From the NCBI GenBank assembly GCA_016840685.1, contig JAEORX010000001.1:80945-144944 (forward strand): a stretch of 64,000 nt of DNA, written 5' to 3'. This document shows positions 36,743-44,579 of this stretch, piece by piece; within the stretch, counting starts at the first letter, position 1; each line of letters begins with the position of its first letter. The DNA is from Candidatus Thorarchaeota archaeon. GTDB lineage: Archaea > Asgardarchaeota > Thorarchaeia > Thorarchaeales > Thorarchaeaceae. Both the position numbers and the translations under genes were made by a program. The notes under the pieces were generated by a model. The model was not told the origin of the DNA, did not search any database, and worked only from the letters and a program-made list of their open reading frames with translations.

Positions 36743-37705
36743 TTAGTCCCTCTTGGAATAATGAACAAGAACAGCTACAAAAGCAATGATAGTTACAGAA
36801 ATTAGGGTTGCAAATATCATTTGAATTGCGTCTGAAGGTACTGTATGAGAGGCTTCTGATGTAGTAGGTATTGTATAATCTATAGTTGGTGGATAATTCA
36901 CTTGGTGAATCAGAATATATCCTTCACAGCCTCCCCTGATTGGCTCGGGAACAACTCCATAGAGCATTTCTACGGGGTATGGATACTCTAGGAACCATTC
37001 GCCAACATAGTTCTCTCCATCATGAGTGACTGAAACAGTATCATCTGGAATGAATGAAACACGATAGTACTGTGCTGATTGCAGCATCTCTATTCTCATA
37101 GTGATAATGGTTCTATCATATTGTATCTGTCCAGCTGAAAATCCGAACCCAGCTTCGAAGTAATCTATATCATATGTATCAACTCTGAATGAGTCCCTAA
37201 AGAGGAAGAGTCGATTCTCTCTTGATTCAAGCGTTAGGTTGACTAATGTGAAATTGCATGTATCATACCAAATCACATCGTGAACCCAGACCCAAGACGG
37301 AAACCTATCATGAAATTCTTCTGGCAGCTGTCTTGGGTGAGTTAGATTATGGAATATTGAATCTCTCAAAGCCACATAATCTCCATCCAGACTCCATTCA
37401 GGAAATGAACCAGTTACAGTTTTACTTTTACTCCCCCACGCGGGATTGTAGAGCAAATAAAGATCAGTTTCAAAATTATAGGGATTGGTCAGGTTGAGAG
37501 TTACCTCTAGAGAGATATCGCATCGATACCCCGGAGGCTTTGGTTGAAGTAGGGTAGTCATGTTAACTTCTGCATCTGATATGACCAAGTCTTGATTTGT
37601 CCCAGTAATCAATCCTGGAAAACATGCTGCTCCAATTGGAGGTGCAACGACTTTTACAATGAACCGTGGATGTGATAAGAATATCAACTGAAATAGAAGA
37701 AACAA
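36743..37705 (-). CDS. Hypothetical secreted or membrane-anchored protein
   Basis: 320 residues from a TTG at 37705 (a stop codon lies just upstream in frame). The N-terminus is hydrophobic (signal peptide) and a TM helix lies near 293-314 followed by a short HYSKRD tail. The extracellular part is beta-rich with many NxT/S sites (NLTNPYNFETDLYLLYN, NFTLVNLTLES), the usual look of glycosylated archaeal surface proteins. No domain recognised. Confidence 0.65.
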   Translation of the reverse strand: MFLLFQLIFLSHPRFIVKVVAPPIGAACFPGLITGTNQDLVISDAEVNMTTLLQPKPPGYRCDISLEVTLNLTNPYNFETDLYLLYNPAWGSKSKTVTGSFPEWSLDGDYVALRDSIFHNLTHPRQLPEEFHDRFPSWVWVHDVIWYDTCNFTLVNLTLESRENRLFLFRDSFRVDTYDIDYFEAGFGFSAGQIQYDRTIITMRIEMLQSAQYYRVSFIPDDTVSVTHDGENYVGEWFLEYPYPVEMLYGVVPEPIRGGCEGYILIHQVNYPPTIDYTIPTTSEASHTVPSDAIQMIFATLISVTIIAFVAVLVHYSKRD

Positions 37706-37806
37706 TATCAGTAGCCTTCGAAAGCGTATATTTCTTCACCCGCAGAATATAATCCGAATTTGGATATTATTCTAGTGTTAGATGGAGATTGTAGTGGAAG
37801 TAAGCA

Positions 37807-37924
37807 TGGTGCGGAGGGCGAGATTTGAACTCGCGAATCGTGTTTGGGTTGGCAAGCAACCCATAAATCACTACTGAACCAGGCCCTCAACCTGGCGCCT
37901 TTGACCTGGCTTGGCAACCTCCGC
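37807..37924 (-). tRNA. tRNA-Leu (anticodon GAG) with a 30-nt intron in the variable arm, CCA encoded
   Basis: Acceptor GCGGAGG pairs with CCTCCGC, discriminator A, then CCA. Anticodon stem CCAGG/CCTGG around loop TTGAGGG gives GAG. T-arm GCGAG-TTCAAAT-CTCGC. The gene is 118 nt, 30 more than a normal archaeal Leu tRNA. Removing 37837-37866 leaves a canonical variable arm with stem TCA-GTAG-TGA. The insert folds as TATGGGTTG/CAACCCAAA (one mismatch) flanked by matching ATT bulges and an AGTG/CACG helix with one mismatch, a relaxed bulge-helix-bulge. Confidence 0.88.
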
Positions 37925-38258
37925 AAGTCTGAGCCCTATCCATGAGGACCACCTCAATCGGTTCCCAAACCTGTGATAAGGATTTCTGTATTGGGAGAAG
38001 GCCTTGCCAAAAGGAAGTGTCTATTGGAATAGAAAGAGTCACAACATTGCAACAATCTAGTCTATTCTCAATTTATTGAGCTAAAATTATCTGGTAGTTC
38101 CAGCTAACCATTCAAAAAAGCCTGGTCTTGTCGTCCTAGAAGTGGACTTCTTTTCTTTCTTTTCTTTCATTTTTATCACCTAGTCCATAGAACTCCATTA
38201 CAATGCGTATAAAGTAATGGAAACCTGCACAGGAAAAAAACGCATTTTTAGGGAAAGT
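37925..38258. other. Intergenic region between two tRNA genes
   Basis: 334 bases without a supported gene. It contains a short perfect hairpin AGAAGT-GG-ACTTCT at 38138-38151 followed by a pyrimidine tract rich in T to about 38177, which would look like a terminator for plus-strand transcription, although no plus-strand gene ends here. The rest is AT-rich and probably carries the promoter of tRNA-Leu. Confidence 0.4.
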
Positions 38259-38366
38259 TGGAGCCCCGGGCGGGATTCGAATTCGCGCCTCATGGCGCTG
38301 ATGACCATGAAGTCCCGCGATCAACTGCTTACGAAGCAGTCGCTATAACCCCTAAGCCACCGAGGC
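38259..38366 (-). tRNA. tRNA-Thr (anticodon CGT) with a 32-nt intron in the T-arm, CCA encoded
   Basis: Acceptor GCCTCGG pairs with CCGGGGC, discriminator T, then CCA. Anticodon stem ACTGC/GCAGT around loop TTCGTAA gives CGT. The T-stem GCGGG is separated from its loop TTCGAAT and partner CCCGC by 38282-38313. That insert forms a textbook BHB: inner hairpin CTTCATGG/CCATGAGG, 4-bp helix CGCG/CGCG, 3-nt bulges GGA and AAT. Cutting after the second base of each bulge restores an exact T-arm and a 76-nt tRNA with CCA. Confidence 0.92.
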
Positions 38367-38410
38367 TCGACTCAGCGCTCACTTCTAGAATTCTCTAATA
38401 AAACTTTATC

Positions 38411-39439
38411 ATGGAACCCACATCCCTGATTAGTGGAGGTCTTATGTTGAAGACCGGCGAGATGGGTGAACGTAATTTTCTGGCCAGAATCCGTGGTCTG
38501 GTCAATATACCAAGAGGAGCAGTTCTGGGGTTCGATGATGATGCATCAGATATCCCAATCTCAGACAGAAGTCATCTTGTCATCAATGTTGATACATTTG
38601 TGAGAAAGACTGACTGGCTTCCAGGAATGACTCCAGCTCAGGCAGGACGCAAGACTGCAGTGATGGCTCTGAGTGACTTGGCTGCTAAGGGTGCTAGACC
38701 TCTGGCTACAATGCTCTCCTTGTGTGTTCCTGAAGACTACGAAGTTGATGATGCACAAGAAATCATTCGTGGTTTCTCTCAATATGGTCTAAAGGCTAGC
38801 ATTCCGTATCTTGGAGGAGATGTTGGCATGTGTGATGATGTTGTACTGACAGGCGTTGCCCTTGGTGTAGCGTCACCGGAGGAAATTGTACCACGAAGTG
38901 GTGCGAGAGTGGGTGATATAGTCGCAGTCACAGGACTCTTCGGACTCACATCTATTGCATTTGAGGTTTTAATTAAGGGACGGGAGGTAGAGTCAGAGCT
39001 ACATAAGGCCGCCCTTGAAACAGCATATAGACCTGAGATCGAGATTGATTTCATTGCGTCTCTCAAAGAAATTGGGGCCGTAACAGCTGCTATGGACAGT
39101 AGTGATGGTTTGGGAATAACATTACATACAATTGCAAAGCAGAGTGGGTGTGGAATTATTGTTGACAAATTACCACTCCCGCCCGCTATTGATATATTCT
39201 GCCGCGATGAGAAACTGGACACAATGAAGATGGTGATGCAGGGGGGTGAGGAGTTTCTTCTGGTTCTCACAATACCACCCGAGAAGTATGATTCTGCCCT
39301 TGATATTGCAAAGAAGATGAAGGTCAATTTGCACAAAATTGGTTCTATTACTCGAGATGACAGAGTTGTCTGGGCGAATGAGGAGGGGTCCAAGCCCATC
39401 CCTTTTGCAGGATATGACAACTTCAGAGAATGGGACTGA
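38411..39439 (+). CDS. thiL: Thiamine-monophosphate kinase
   Basis: 342 residues, slightly longer than usual because of the N-terminus; the ATG at 38444 (MLKTGEMGERNFL) is a likely true start. Marks of the PurM/ThiL fold are GFDDDASDI, NVDTFVRKTDWLP, MALSDLAAKGARP, LGGDVGMCDD and MDSSDGLGITL. The enzyme phosphorylates thiamine monophosphate to the diphosphate. It is followed 19 bases later by a radical SAM gene on the same strand. Confidence 0.94.
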   Translation: MEPTSLISGGLMLKTGEMGERNFLARIRGLVNIPRGAVLGFDDDASDIPISDRSHLVINVDTFVRKTDWLPGMTPAQAGRKTAVMALSDLAAKGARPLATMLSLCVPEDYEVDDAQEIIRGFSQYGLKASIPYLGGDVGMCDDVVLTGVALGVASPEEIVPRSGARVGDIVAVTGLFGLTSIAFEVLIKGREVESELHKAALETAYRPEIEIDFIASLKEIGAVTAAMDSSDGLGITLHTIAKQSGCGIIVDKLPLPPAIDIFCRDEKLDTMKMVMQGGEEFLLVLTIPPEKYDSALDIAKKMKVNLHKIGSITRDDRVVWANEEGSKPIPFAGYDNFREWD

Positions 39440-39458
39440 GCAAGACTGGGTGAACTAG

Positions 39459-41186
39459 GTGCTTATCGAACGAGTTGCTCTGGTCGATGGATATGTCGAT
39501 GAACCGACATGTCTTGGTGTTCCTCCCTATGTGAGCATCTATCCTCGGTATATTGCAGGAGCAATATGGACAAAGGCTCCCCAGTGTGAAATCTTCTATC
39601 ACACGATTGATCAAGTTCGAGAGAGCTTTCAGAAAGCACAATTAGTCTGGTCGAAGACGGACCTCATAATTCTCATAGCTGGAATGATTGTCCCGGGAAA
39701 ATACATCGGTGGAACCCCCATCTCGGTCCGAGAGGCTAGAGAGCTGTTTTCAGCACCTGAGCTAGAAGACATTCCCAAGCTTATCGTGGGTCCATGGGCC
39801 AGGTTTGGGTGTGGCCTTGAGGGAGGAAGGCTGGCTCTGAGCTCAGATGTACTCAGTCCCCCCTTCGACCATATAGTCACGGGTGACTCAGAACTAGTCG
39901 TTGCGGAAGCCCTAGAATCAGCAAATGGGTTTGAATCCGTCAACCTTGGTCTAGTACGTGAGAGTGCTGATGAAATTGAGGATTATATCAAGAGAGGAAC
40001 TTCAATTGTAGAAACGCATCCCGGTTTCTCTGATGGTCACATCATCTGCGAGATTGAGTCCTACCGTGGATGTCCTCGTTTTTTGACAGGGGGTTGTTCG
40101 TTCTGTGTAGAGCCATCCTATGGACCCCCACAGCAACGAACACCAAGTGCAATTGCAGGAGAGATCCAAGCTCTGAACGAATTAGGAATCAGGGCTTTTC
40201 GTATTGGACATCAGGCTGATATCTTCACGTACGGTTCTAACGAGATGGGTGAAACTGAGTTTCCTGTCCCAAACCCCGGCGCACTCGAAGATCTCTTCTC
40301 GAAAATCAGAGCTGGTGCGCCAGACCTTGATGTCCTGCATATAGACAATGTCAATCCTGGCACAATCGCTCACCATCCTCAGGAGTCTAAGAAAGTGGCG
40401 AAGACCATTATGAAATACCACACTTCTGGTGATGTTGCCGCATTTGGAGTCGAGTCCACGGACCCAGTGGTGATTCGTCAGAATAACCTGAAGGCTGATG
40501 CGGAGGAGGTGCTGGAGGCTGTGCGTTTGATAAACGAGGTTGGCAGACTCCGAGAACCTTGGGGTCTCCCGCATCTCCTTCCAGGAATCAATCTACTCTA
40601 TGGACTGCCTGGAGAGTCAGAGAAGACACTGGACCACAACATGGACTTTCTGAAACAGATACTTGCTGAAGGTCTGATGCTCCGTCGTATCAATGTACGT
40701 CAAGTGATAGGACTCCCTGGCACCCGCTTATTACAGGAAACTGGTACGAGGGTCAAAAGAAACCAGTTCTTCAAACATCGAGAGGAAATACGCAACACGA
40801 TAGACATAGAGATGATAAAACGAGTGGCGCCTCATGGCACATTGATTAGCTCAGTCTTTGTTGACGGTATGGATGGAAACCACTACCTTCTTCGTCCACT
40901 AGGGACCTATCCTCTATTATGTCACATGCCCAAGGGGATTGGTGAAACAGTCCCTCGAGATGTATTTGTCGTGGGGCATGGTCCAAGATCTCTCACCGTC
41001 CTCCCATATCCTCTCCCGCTCTCGCAGACAACATTATCCCAGTGGCGAGTCATTCCTGGAGTGGGAAGTAGACGTGCTACAAAAATCAAAGCAACTGAAC
41101 ATCTCAGATCATTAGAAGATGTTACAGAAGCACTTGAAATGGAGCTCCCTGAGTGGCTTGCACGAGCCATGGATTTTGAATCCTGA
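39459..41186 (+). CDS. Radical SAM protein with C-terminal helix-hairpin-helix (COG1031-like)
   Basis: 575 residues, GTG start. An N-terminal B12-binding-like region is followed by a radical SAM core with a spaced cluster motif CPRFLTGGCSFC, then a C-terminal HhH (WRVIPGVGSRRATKIKA). This layout matches an archaeal family (COG1031) of unknown reaction. The HhH suggests binding to nucleic acid, so tRNA or DNA modification is possible. Placement after thiL may be cotranscription only. Confidence 0.85.
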   Translation: MLIERVALVDGYVDEPTCLGVPPYVSIYPRYIAGAIWTKAPQCEIFYHTIDQVRESFQKAQLVWSKTDLIILIAGMIVPGKYIGGTPISVREARELFSAPELEDIPKLIVGPWARFGCGLEGGRLALSSDVLSPPFDHIVTGDSELVVAEALESANGFESVNLGLVRESADEIEDYIKRGTSIVETHPGFSDGHIICEIESYRGCPRFLTGGCSFCVEPSYGPPQQRTPSAIAGEIQALNELGIRAFRIGHQADIFTYGSNEMGETEFPVPNPGALEDLFSKIRAGAPDLDVLHIDNVNPGTIAHHPQESKKVAKTIMKYHTSGDVAAFGVESTDPVVIRQNNLKADAEEVLEAVRLINEVGRLREPWGLPHLLPGINLLYGLPGESEKTLDHNMDFLKQILAEGLMLRRINVRQVIGLPGTRLLQETGTRVKRNQFFKHREEIRNTIDIEMIKRVAPHGTLISSVFVDGMDGNHYLLRPLGTYPLLCHMPKGIGETVPRDVFVVGHGPRSLTVLPYPLPLSQTTLSQWRVIPGVGSRRATKIKATEHLRSLEDVTEALEMELPEWLARAMDFES

Positions 41187-41197
41187 AAGGAAAGAAG

Positions 41198-41306
41198 TGG
41201 CGGGCCCGGTGCGATTTGAACGCACGATTTCCAACTTAGAAGGCTGGCGCCCTATGAACCTCACAGCACACGGATTGTGTACAGCACCGGGCTAGGCAAC
41301 GGGCCC
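41198..41306 (-). tRNA. tRNA-Arg (anticodon TCT) with about 32-nt intron in the D-loop, CCA encoded
   Basis: Acceptor GGGCCCG pairs with CGGGCCC, discriminator G, then CCA. Anticodon stem CCAGC/GTTGG around loop CTTCTAA gives TCT. T-arm GTGCG-TTCAAAT-CGCAC. The gene is 109 nt, 32 more than expected, and the excess is in the D-loop. Removing about 41255-41286 leaves GCCTAGCCCGGTAGGGC, a normal D-arm with G18-G19. The insert has a hairpin GTACAC/GTGTGC and a possible AGCC/GGTT helix, so a BHB is likely, but the exact cut sites are not fixed by eye. Confidence 0.85.
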
Positions 41307-41376
41307 TTCACCCAGCGTCGATTCTCTGAGGTCATAAAGCTTTCCGCTTGGTCTTGCAAACAACAGAAAGGTGGTT

Positions 41377-41404
41377 GCCCAGGGCTCAGAAGAGAACCCT
41401 GGGC
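41377..41404. other. Strong hairpin upstream of tRNA-Arg
   Basis: GCCCAGGG at 41377-41384 pairs perfectly with CCCTGGGC at 41397-41404 around a 12-base loop and is followed by GTTTTG. It sits in the 194-base gap between tRNA-Arg and the next gene. It resembles an intrinsic terminator for plus-strand transcripts such as the radical SAM gene, or part of a small RNA. Confidence 0.4.
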
Positions 41405-41500
41405 GTTTTGGGTGTGTGTTAAACCAGTCCAGAGTAGGTAACTGGGTGTGGATTATCATAAAGGAGTCAAATCTTGCATTCCCCTAGTCATATCATATAC

Positions 41501-41752
41501 CTAGCTCATTACAAAGGCTGGTGGGTAGATTACGAAGTACTGTACTACCACAGCAAGGAGTATTCCACTCAGGACCAACCCCTTTCCTCTCTTAGTGTTC
41601 ACATCTGTGAACCAGAGAATAGCACCCCCTAGAACGACTACGACTGCTGAGATATTCCCAATGAAGATTAGGAACTCCCAAATCTCAGCAAAGTATGCAG
41701 CAATCATGGCTGCAAAGTCAGACAGCGGGCTAAGTATGTTATACAGAAGCAT
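41501..41752 (-). CDS. Small two-helix membrane protein
   Basis: 83 residues from ATG 41752; the frame stays open upstream but a TATA-like CATATAAAC at 41784-41792 places the transcript start close to this ATG. Two TM segments are seen (AEIWEFLIFIGNISAVVVVL and GLVLSGILLAVVVQYFVIY) with a short basic loop NTKRGKG. No family recognised. Divergent from the operon that begins at 41887 with paired operators. Confidence 0.6.
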   Translation of the reverse strand: MLLYNILSPLSDFAAMIAAYFAEIWEFLIFIGNISAVVVVLGGAILWFTDVNTKRGKGLVLSGILLAVVVQYFVIYPPAFVMS

Positions 41753-41834
41753 CGCTCTACCTATACTTCCATTCTTACTGAGGCATATAAACTCCTGAAA
41801 ACAGTTGGCCCGTTCATTGCTGTGTAACGAAGCT

Positions 41835-41876
41835 TTATATCCATACAAAGTACTTTGTTATACAAAGAACTTTGTA
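41835..41876 (+). promoter_or_regulatory. TATA box and tandem palindromic operators
   Basis: A TATA box TTTATAT at 41835-41840 is followed by a perfect 14-bp palindrome ACAAAGTACTTTGT (41845-41858) and a second palindrome TACAAAGAACTTTGTA (41861-41876). The centres are 17 bp apart. Both lie over the expected transcription start of the gene at 41887, so a bound dimeric repressor would block initiation. The HTH protein encoded at 42497-42820 in the same operon is the obvious candidate. Confidence 0.75.
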
Positions 41877-41886
41877 GGTTTCAACA

Positions 41887-42516
41887 ATGAACGAAAATAA
41901 TCTACTAGCAATCGAACAGGGGACCTATCGTGAATCAATGAAAGATGGTCTTACTGAGTTTCTCCTGGGACTAGTGTTGTGTTTGATACCTGGGATAATG
42001 GCGGAATCGTACCTTGTGCCTATATTCGTGGTCTTCTATATTATCTTCCTCCCTCAGGGTATTGAAGCATTTAGAAGGAAATACACCTACCCTCGGACTG
42101 GATATGTGAAGCTTCGCGAAGAACAGCCTCCAAAACTCACACTGGGAGTAGCTGCAGCAATTCTTTTGACTTTCATTACCATAGTTGCAATACTCTACTC
42201 ACTATCAATTGGAGTGATTGATCGCTACTTCATTTGGAAATGGCTACCAACTGTCTTTGGAGTTATTATGGTGGGTCCTTCTCTATATCTGAGGGATAAA
42301 ACAGGTCAGAATCGGTATTATCTGTGGGGCGCCTTGACGACAATCTCTGGTCTTGCAGTATCACTGACACCCCTCCTCTCTGCTGAGGTTAGCTTGGCGG
42401 TCTATATGCTTGCTTGGGGTGGCGCTTTCATGATACTAGGCATCATCCGGTTCGTCTTATTCACTCGGAATAATCCCGTGATGGATACACCGGAGGATGA
42501 GAATGGTGAGCGATGA
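41887..42516 (+). CDS. Hypothetical membrane protein cotranscribed with an HTH regulator
   Basis: 209 residues with about five to six TM segments (ILAVVLCLIPGIMA-type start at 25-60, further ones near 88-108, 117-133, 145-165 and 170-190). A cytoplasmic basic loop RRKYTYPRTGYVKLREEQ is prominent. No family recognised. The 3' end overlaps the HTH gene by 20 bases. Expression is probably controlled by the twin palindromes just upstream. Confidence 0.75.
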   Translation: MNENNLLAIEQGTYRESMKDGLTEFLLGLVLCLIPGIMAESYLVPIFVVFYIIFLPQGIEAFRRKYTYPRTGYVKLREEQPPKLTLGVAAAILLTFITIVAILYSLSIGVIDRYFIWKWLPTVFGVIMVGPSLYLRDKTGQNRYYLWGALTTISGLAVSLTPLLSAEVSLAVYMLAWGGAFMILGIIRFVLFTRNNPVMDTPEDENGER

Positions 42517-42820
42517 GGAACGTGAGTCAGTAATTGATATTGACAAGCTCATCCATGAGCCAGCCAGACTGATGATTATGGCACAGCTCTATGTTGTTGA
42601 TGAGGCTGATTTCATCTTCCTGATGCGACAAACGGGTCTCACTTGGGGAAATCTTTCCTCACATTTGAGCAAACTCGAGGAAGCAGAATATATTGAAGTC
42701 CAAAAGGAGTTCCTAGACAAGAAGCCCCGTACTATCTTGAAATTAACGAAGAAAGGTCGAGAATCTTTCAGGGAATATCGTAGAGCGATGGACCATGTCC
42801 TCAGTGACCTGCCCGACTGA
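42497..42820 (+). CDS. Winged-helix (MarR/ArsR-like) transcriptional regulator
   Basis: 107 residues; ATG 42503 is an alternative start. The helix-turn-helix reads EADFIFLMRQTGLTWGNLSSHLSKLE and the wing EVQKEFLDKKPRTILKLTKKG, the pattern of archaeal HTH_27/DUF2582-like regulators that bind palindromes as dimers. Overlap with the membrane gene and the twin palindromes at 41845-41876 suggest autoregulation. The inducing signal is unknown. Confidence 0.88.
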   Translation: MRMVSDEERESVIDIDKLIHEPARLMIMAQLYVVDEADFIFLMRQTGLTWGNLSSHLSKLEEAEYIEVQKEFLDKKPRTILKLTKKGRESFREYRRAMDHVLSDLPD

Positions 42821-42851
42821 CTGTGGGAGCTCGACTCCCACTTCTTTTTTC

Positions 42852-43307
42852 TTAGACTATGTAGGGTATAGTCTGGGGAGCGACTCCCATGAGTCTATAG
42901 TATACGGTAATCTGACCGCGATGGTGGATACTATGTTCAATCATCTCCAAGAGTAGATCTGCAACTGTTGCAGGAGAGTCGAAAAGGTCTATCTCCCTTT
43001 CTAAATCGCTGGATGAAATCATGTCTGCATAGACCTCAACGCGCTTGAATACATCAGTAGTCAGACCAATAATGGCCTCAGCCGAGTCATTCTGTTCGAG
43101 TGAATAGCGGAGAGGTTCCCATTGATTGGTAGTAACCCCTCGCATGTAAAACTCTACTGACCTCACCATGTGAAGTACTATTTCTCCAATCTCTTTGCAC
43201 TCTGGGCAGGGTTTGCTCATGATATTCACCTCTGTGAGCTGTTCTATCAATGGCAAGGTCTCTCGGAGATGTCGCTTTAGCGCATGAATCAATATCTGGT
43301 GAGTCAA
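42852..43307 (-). CDS. DinB-like four-helix metalloprotein
   Basis: 151 residues. Pattern of DinB/YfiT proteins: early His in ALKRHLRETLPLI, CPECKEIGEIVLHMVRS and the C-terminal EMIEHSIHHRGQITVYYRL with the metal-binding histidines. DinB superfamily proteins include thiol-dependent transferases, but a substrate cannot be assigned. It lies seven bases downstream of the deacetylase-family gene and is probably cotranscribed. Confidence 0.83.
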   Translation of the reverse strand: MTHQILIHALKRHLRETLPLIEQLTEVNIMSKPCPECKEIGEIVLHMVRSVEFYMRGVTTNQWEPLRYSLEQNDSAEAIIGLTTDVFKRVEVYADMISSSDLEREIDLFDSPATVADLLLEMIEHSIHHRGQITVYYRLMGVAPQTIPYIV

Positions 43308-43313
43308 TTCGTA

Positions 43314-44114
43314 TCACTTTCCTCTCAGACCCTCACAGAAGGAAAGCACATTCTTTCCTAGGTCCTCATAGTTATAGCCTCCTTCCAGAAGCCCATATCG
43401 ACGACCAGCACATCGCTCCTCCGCAAAGTCGTGTATCATTCTACCAATCCTCCGAAATGCCTCCGTTGAGAGGTTTCCTCCCCAGTCGTCCTCATACTGA
43501 TCAAACCCAGCAGAGGCTACTATGATGTCGACTTCTGGTGCAGAGTCAAGGGACATTTTCACATCCCTCAAGTATTGTTCATCCCCATTTCCACTAGGGT
43601 TGTGAATGGTGAACTTCGGGTCATCCCCTAGAATGTTGATGTTCCCATCACCCGTGTGTAGGTCAAAATCAAGGATGTAGGCTGATTGAATGAGTCCTTT
43701 GGCTCTCAGATGTAGCAATGACACTGCGATATTGTTGAAATAGCAGAATCCCCAATACGAATCACGAGACGCATGATGTCCAGGAGGTCTGATCAACCCA
43801 AATGCTGGTCCTCCTGCCGCTGCGATTTCTCCAGCCATGATTGCGCCTCCTGCTGCAAGTGTTGCCATCTTATAGAGAAGTCCTGGTTTCGTAGAGTCGT
43901 AATCATGCTTCACAGAATCAAGAGTGCGAGTTCCATGAGCACGAAGAATCTCCTCCTCAGTAGCTGGTCTTGCCTCCACAAACTCGTAGTCTGGGTGACT
44001 CCCTAAAATCTCGACAGCTGTATCAAGCCTTCCAGATGCCCCTGCAGGAGTCCTGTCATAATGCTCCTGCATTAAAGGGTGATATACGATTTTCACAATC
44101 ACCTCAATGAACAC
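43314..44114 (-). CDS. Histone deacetylase-fold enzyme (class II HDAC / acetylpolyamine amidohydrolase family)
   Basis: 266 residues; the GTG/Val at residue 7 (KIVYHPLM) may be the true start. Family marks are IRPPGHHASRDSYWGFCYFNN (His pair of the charge relay), ILDFDLHTGDGN with two zinc ligands, and VDIIVASAGFDQYEDD with the third. These zinc enzymes remove acetyl groups from lysine or polyamines. The protein is shorter than most family members. Substrate unknown. Confidence 0.9.
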   Translation of the reverse strand: MFIEVIVKIVYHPLMQEHYDRTPAGASGRLDTAVEILGSHPDYEFVEARPATEEEILRAHGTRTLDSVKHDYDSTKPGLLYKMATLAAGGAIMAGEIAAAGGPAFGLIRPPGHHASRDSYWGFCYFNNIAVSLLHLRAKGLIQSAYILDFDLHTGDGNINILGDDPKFTIHNPSGNGDEQYLRDVKMSLDSAPEVDIIVASAGFDQYEDDWGGNLSTEAFRRIGRMIHDFAEERCAGRRYGLLEGGYNYEDLGKNVLSFCEGLRGK

Positions 44115-44249
44115 GGTAGGATTTGTGTCCTTAGGTTGAGTGGCTTATCAGAGAAGTTGGTGAGAAAAAGGATTTAGCGGACAGACAGGCTCGCGACCTA
44201 TCTGCCCTCTGATGTTAGAGAAAAAGAGGGAAAGGACCTATTGTCCTCT

Positions 44250-44558
44250 CTAACCAAAGAGACTGCCAAGTCCAGCAGTGAACTCTTCTTCTTTCTCTTC
44301 TTTCTCTTCCTTTTTCTCTTCCTTCTTTTCCTCTGCGGGAGCTCCACCACCAGCTGATACTGGGGCTGCTGCTACTGGCATAGCTGCGGCGCTCTTTAGG
44401 GCTTCATCAATGTTAACATCCTTCAGGGCTGCTAACAATGCCTTGATCATACCTTTATCGGGAGTCACGCCTGCTGCTGTTAGAGTGTCCTCCATTGCCT
44501 TGGCAGTGAGTTTCTGACCCGCCTTGTGGAGCAGAAGTGCTGCGTATATGTACTCCAT
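44250..44558 (-). CDS. rpl12: Ribosomal protein P1 (archaeal L12)
   Basis: 102 residues with GAGGT upstream. N-terminal dimerisation helices ([17 protein letters not shown]), an Ala-rich hinge, a highly charged Glu/Lys stretch, and the stalk C-terminus GLGSLFG that recruits translation GTPases. Last gene of the L11-L1-L10-L12 cluster. Confidence 0.97.
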   Translation of the reverse strand: MEYIYAALLLHKAGQKLTAKAMEDTLTAAGVTPDKGMIKALLAALKDVNIDEALKSAAAMPVAAAPVSAGGGAPAEEKKEEKKEEKEEKEEEFTAGLGSLFG

Positions 44559-44579
44559 TTTTGTTACCTCTTGTATTAC

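Noticed and set aside
38136-38324. 62-codon ORF overlapping tRNA-Thr
   Set aside because: Most of it is the tRNA gene read as codons; no start signal.
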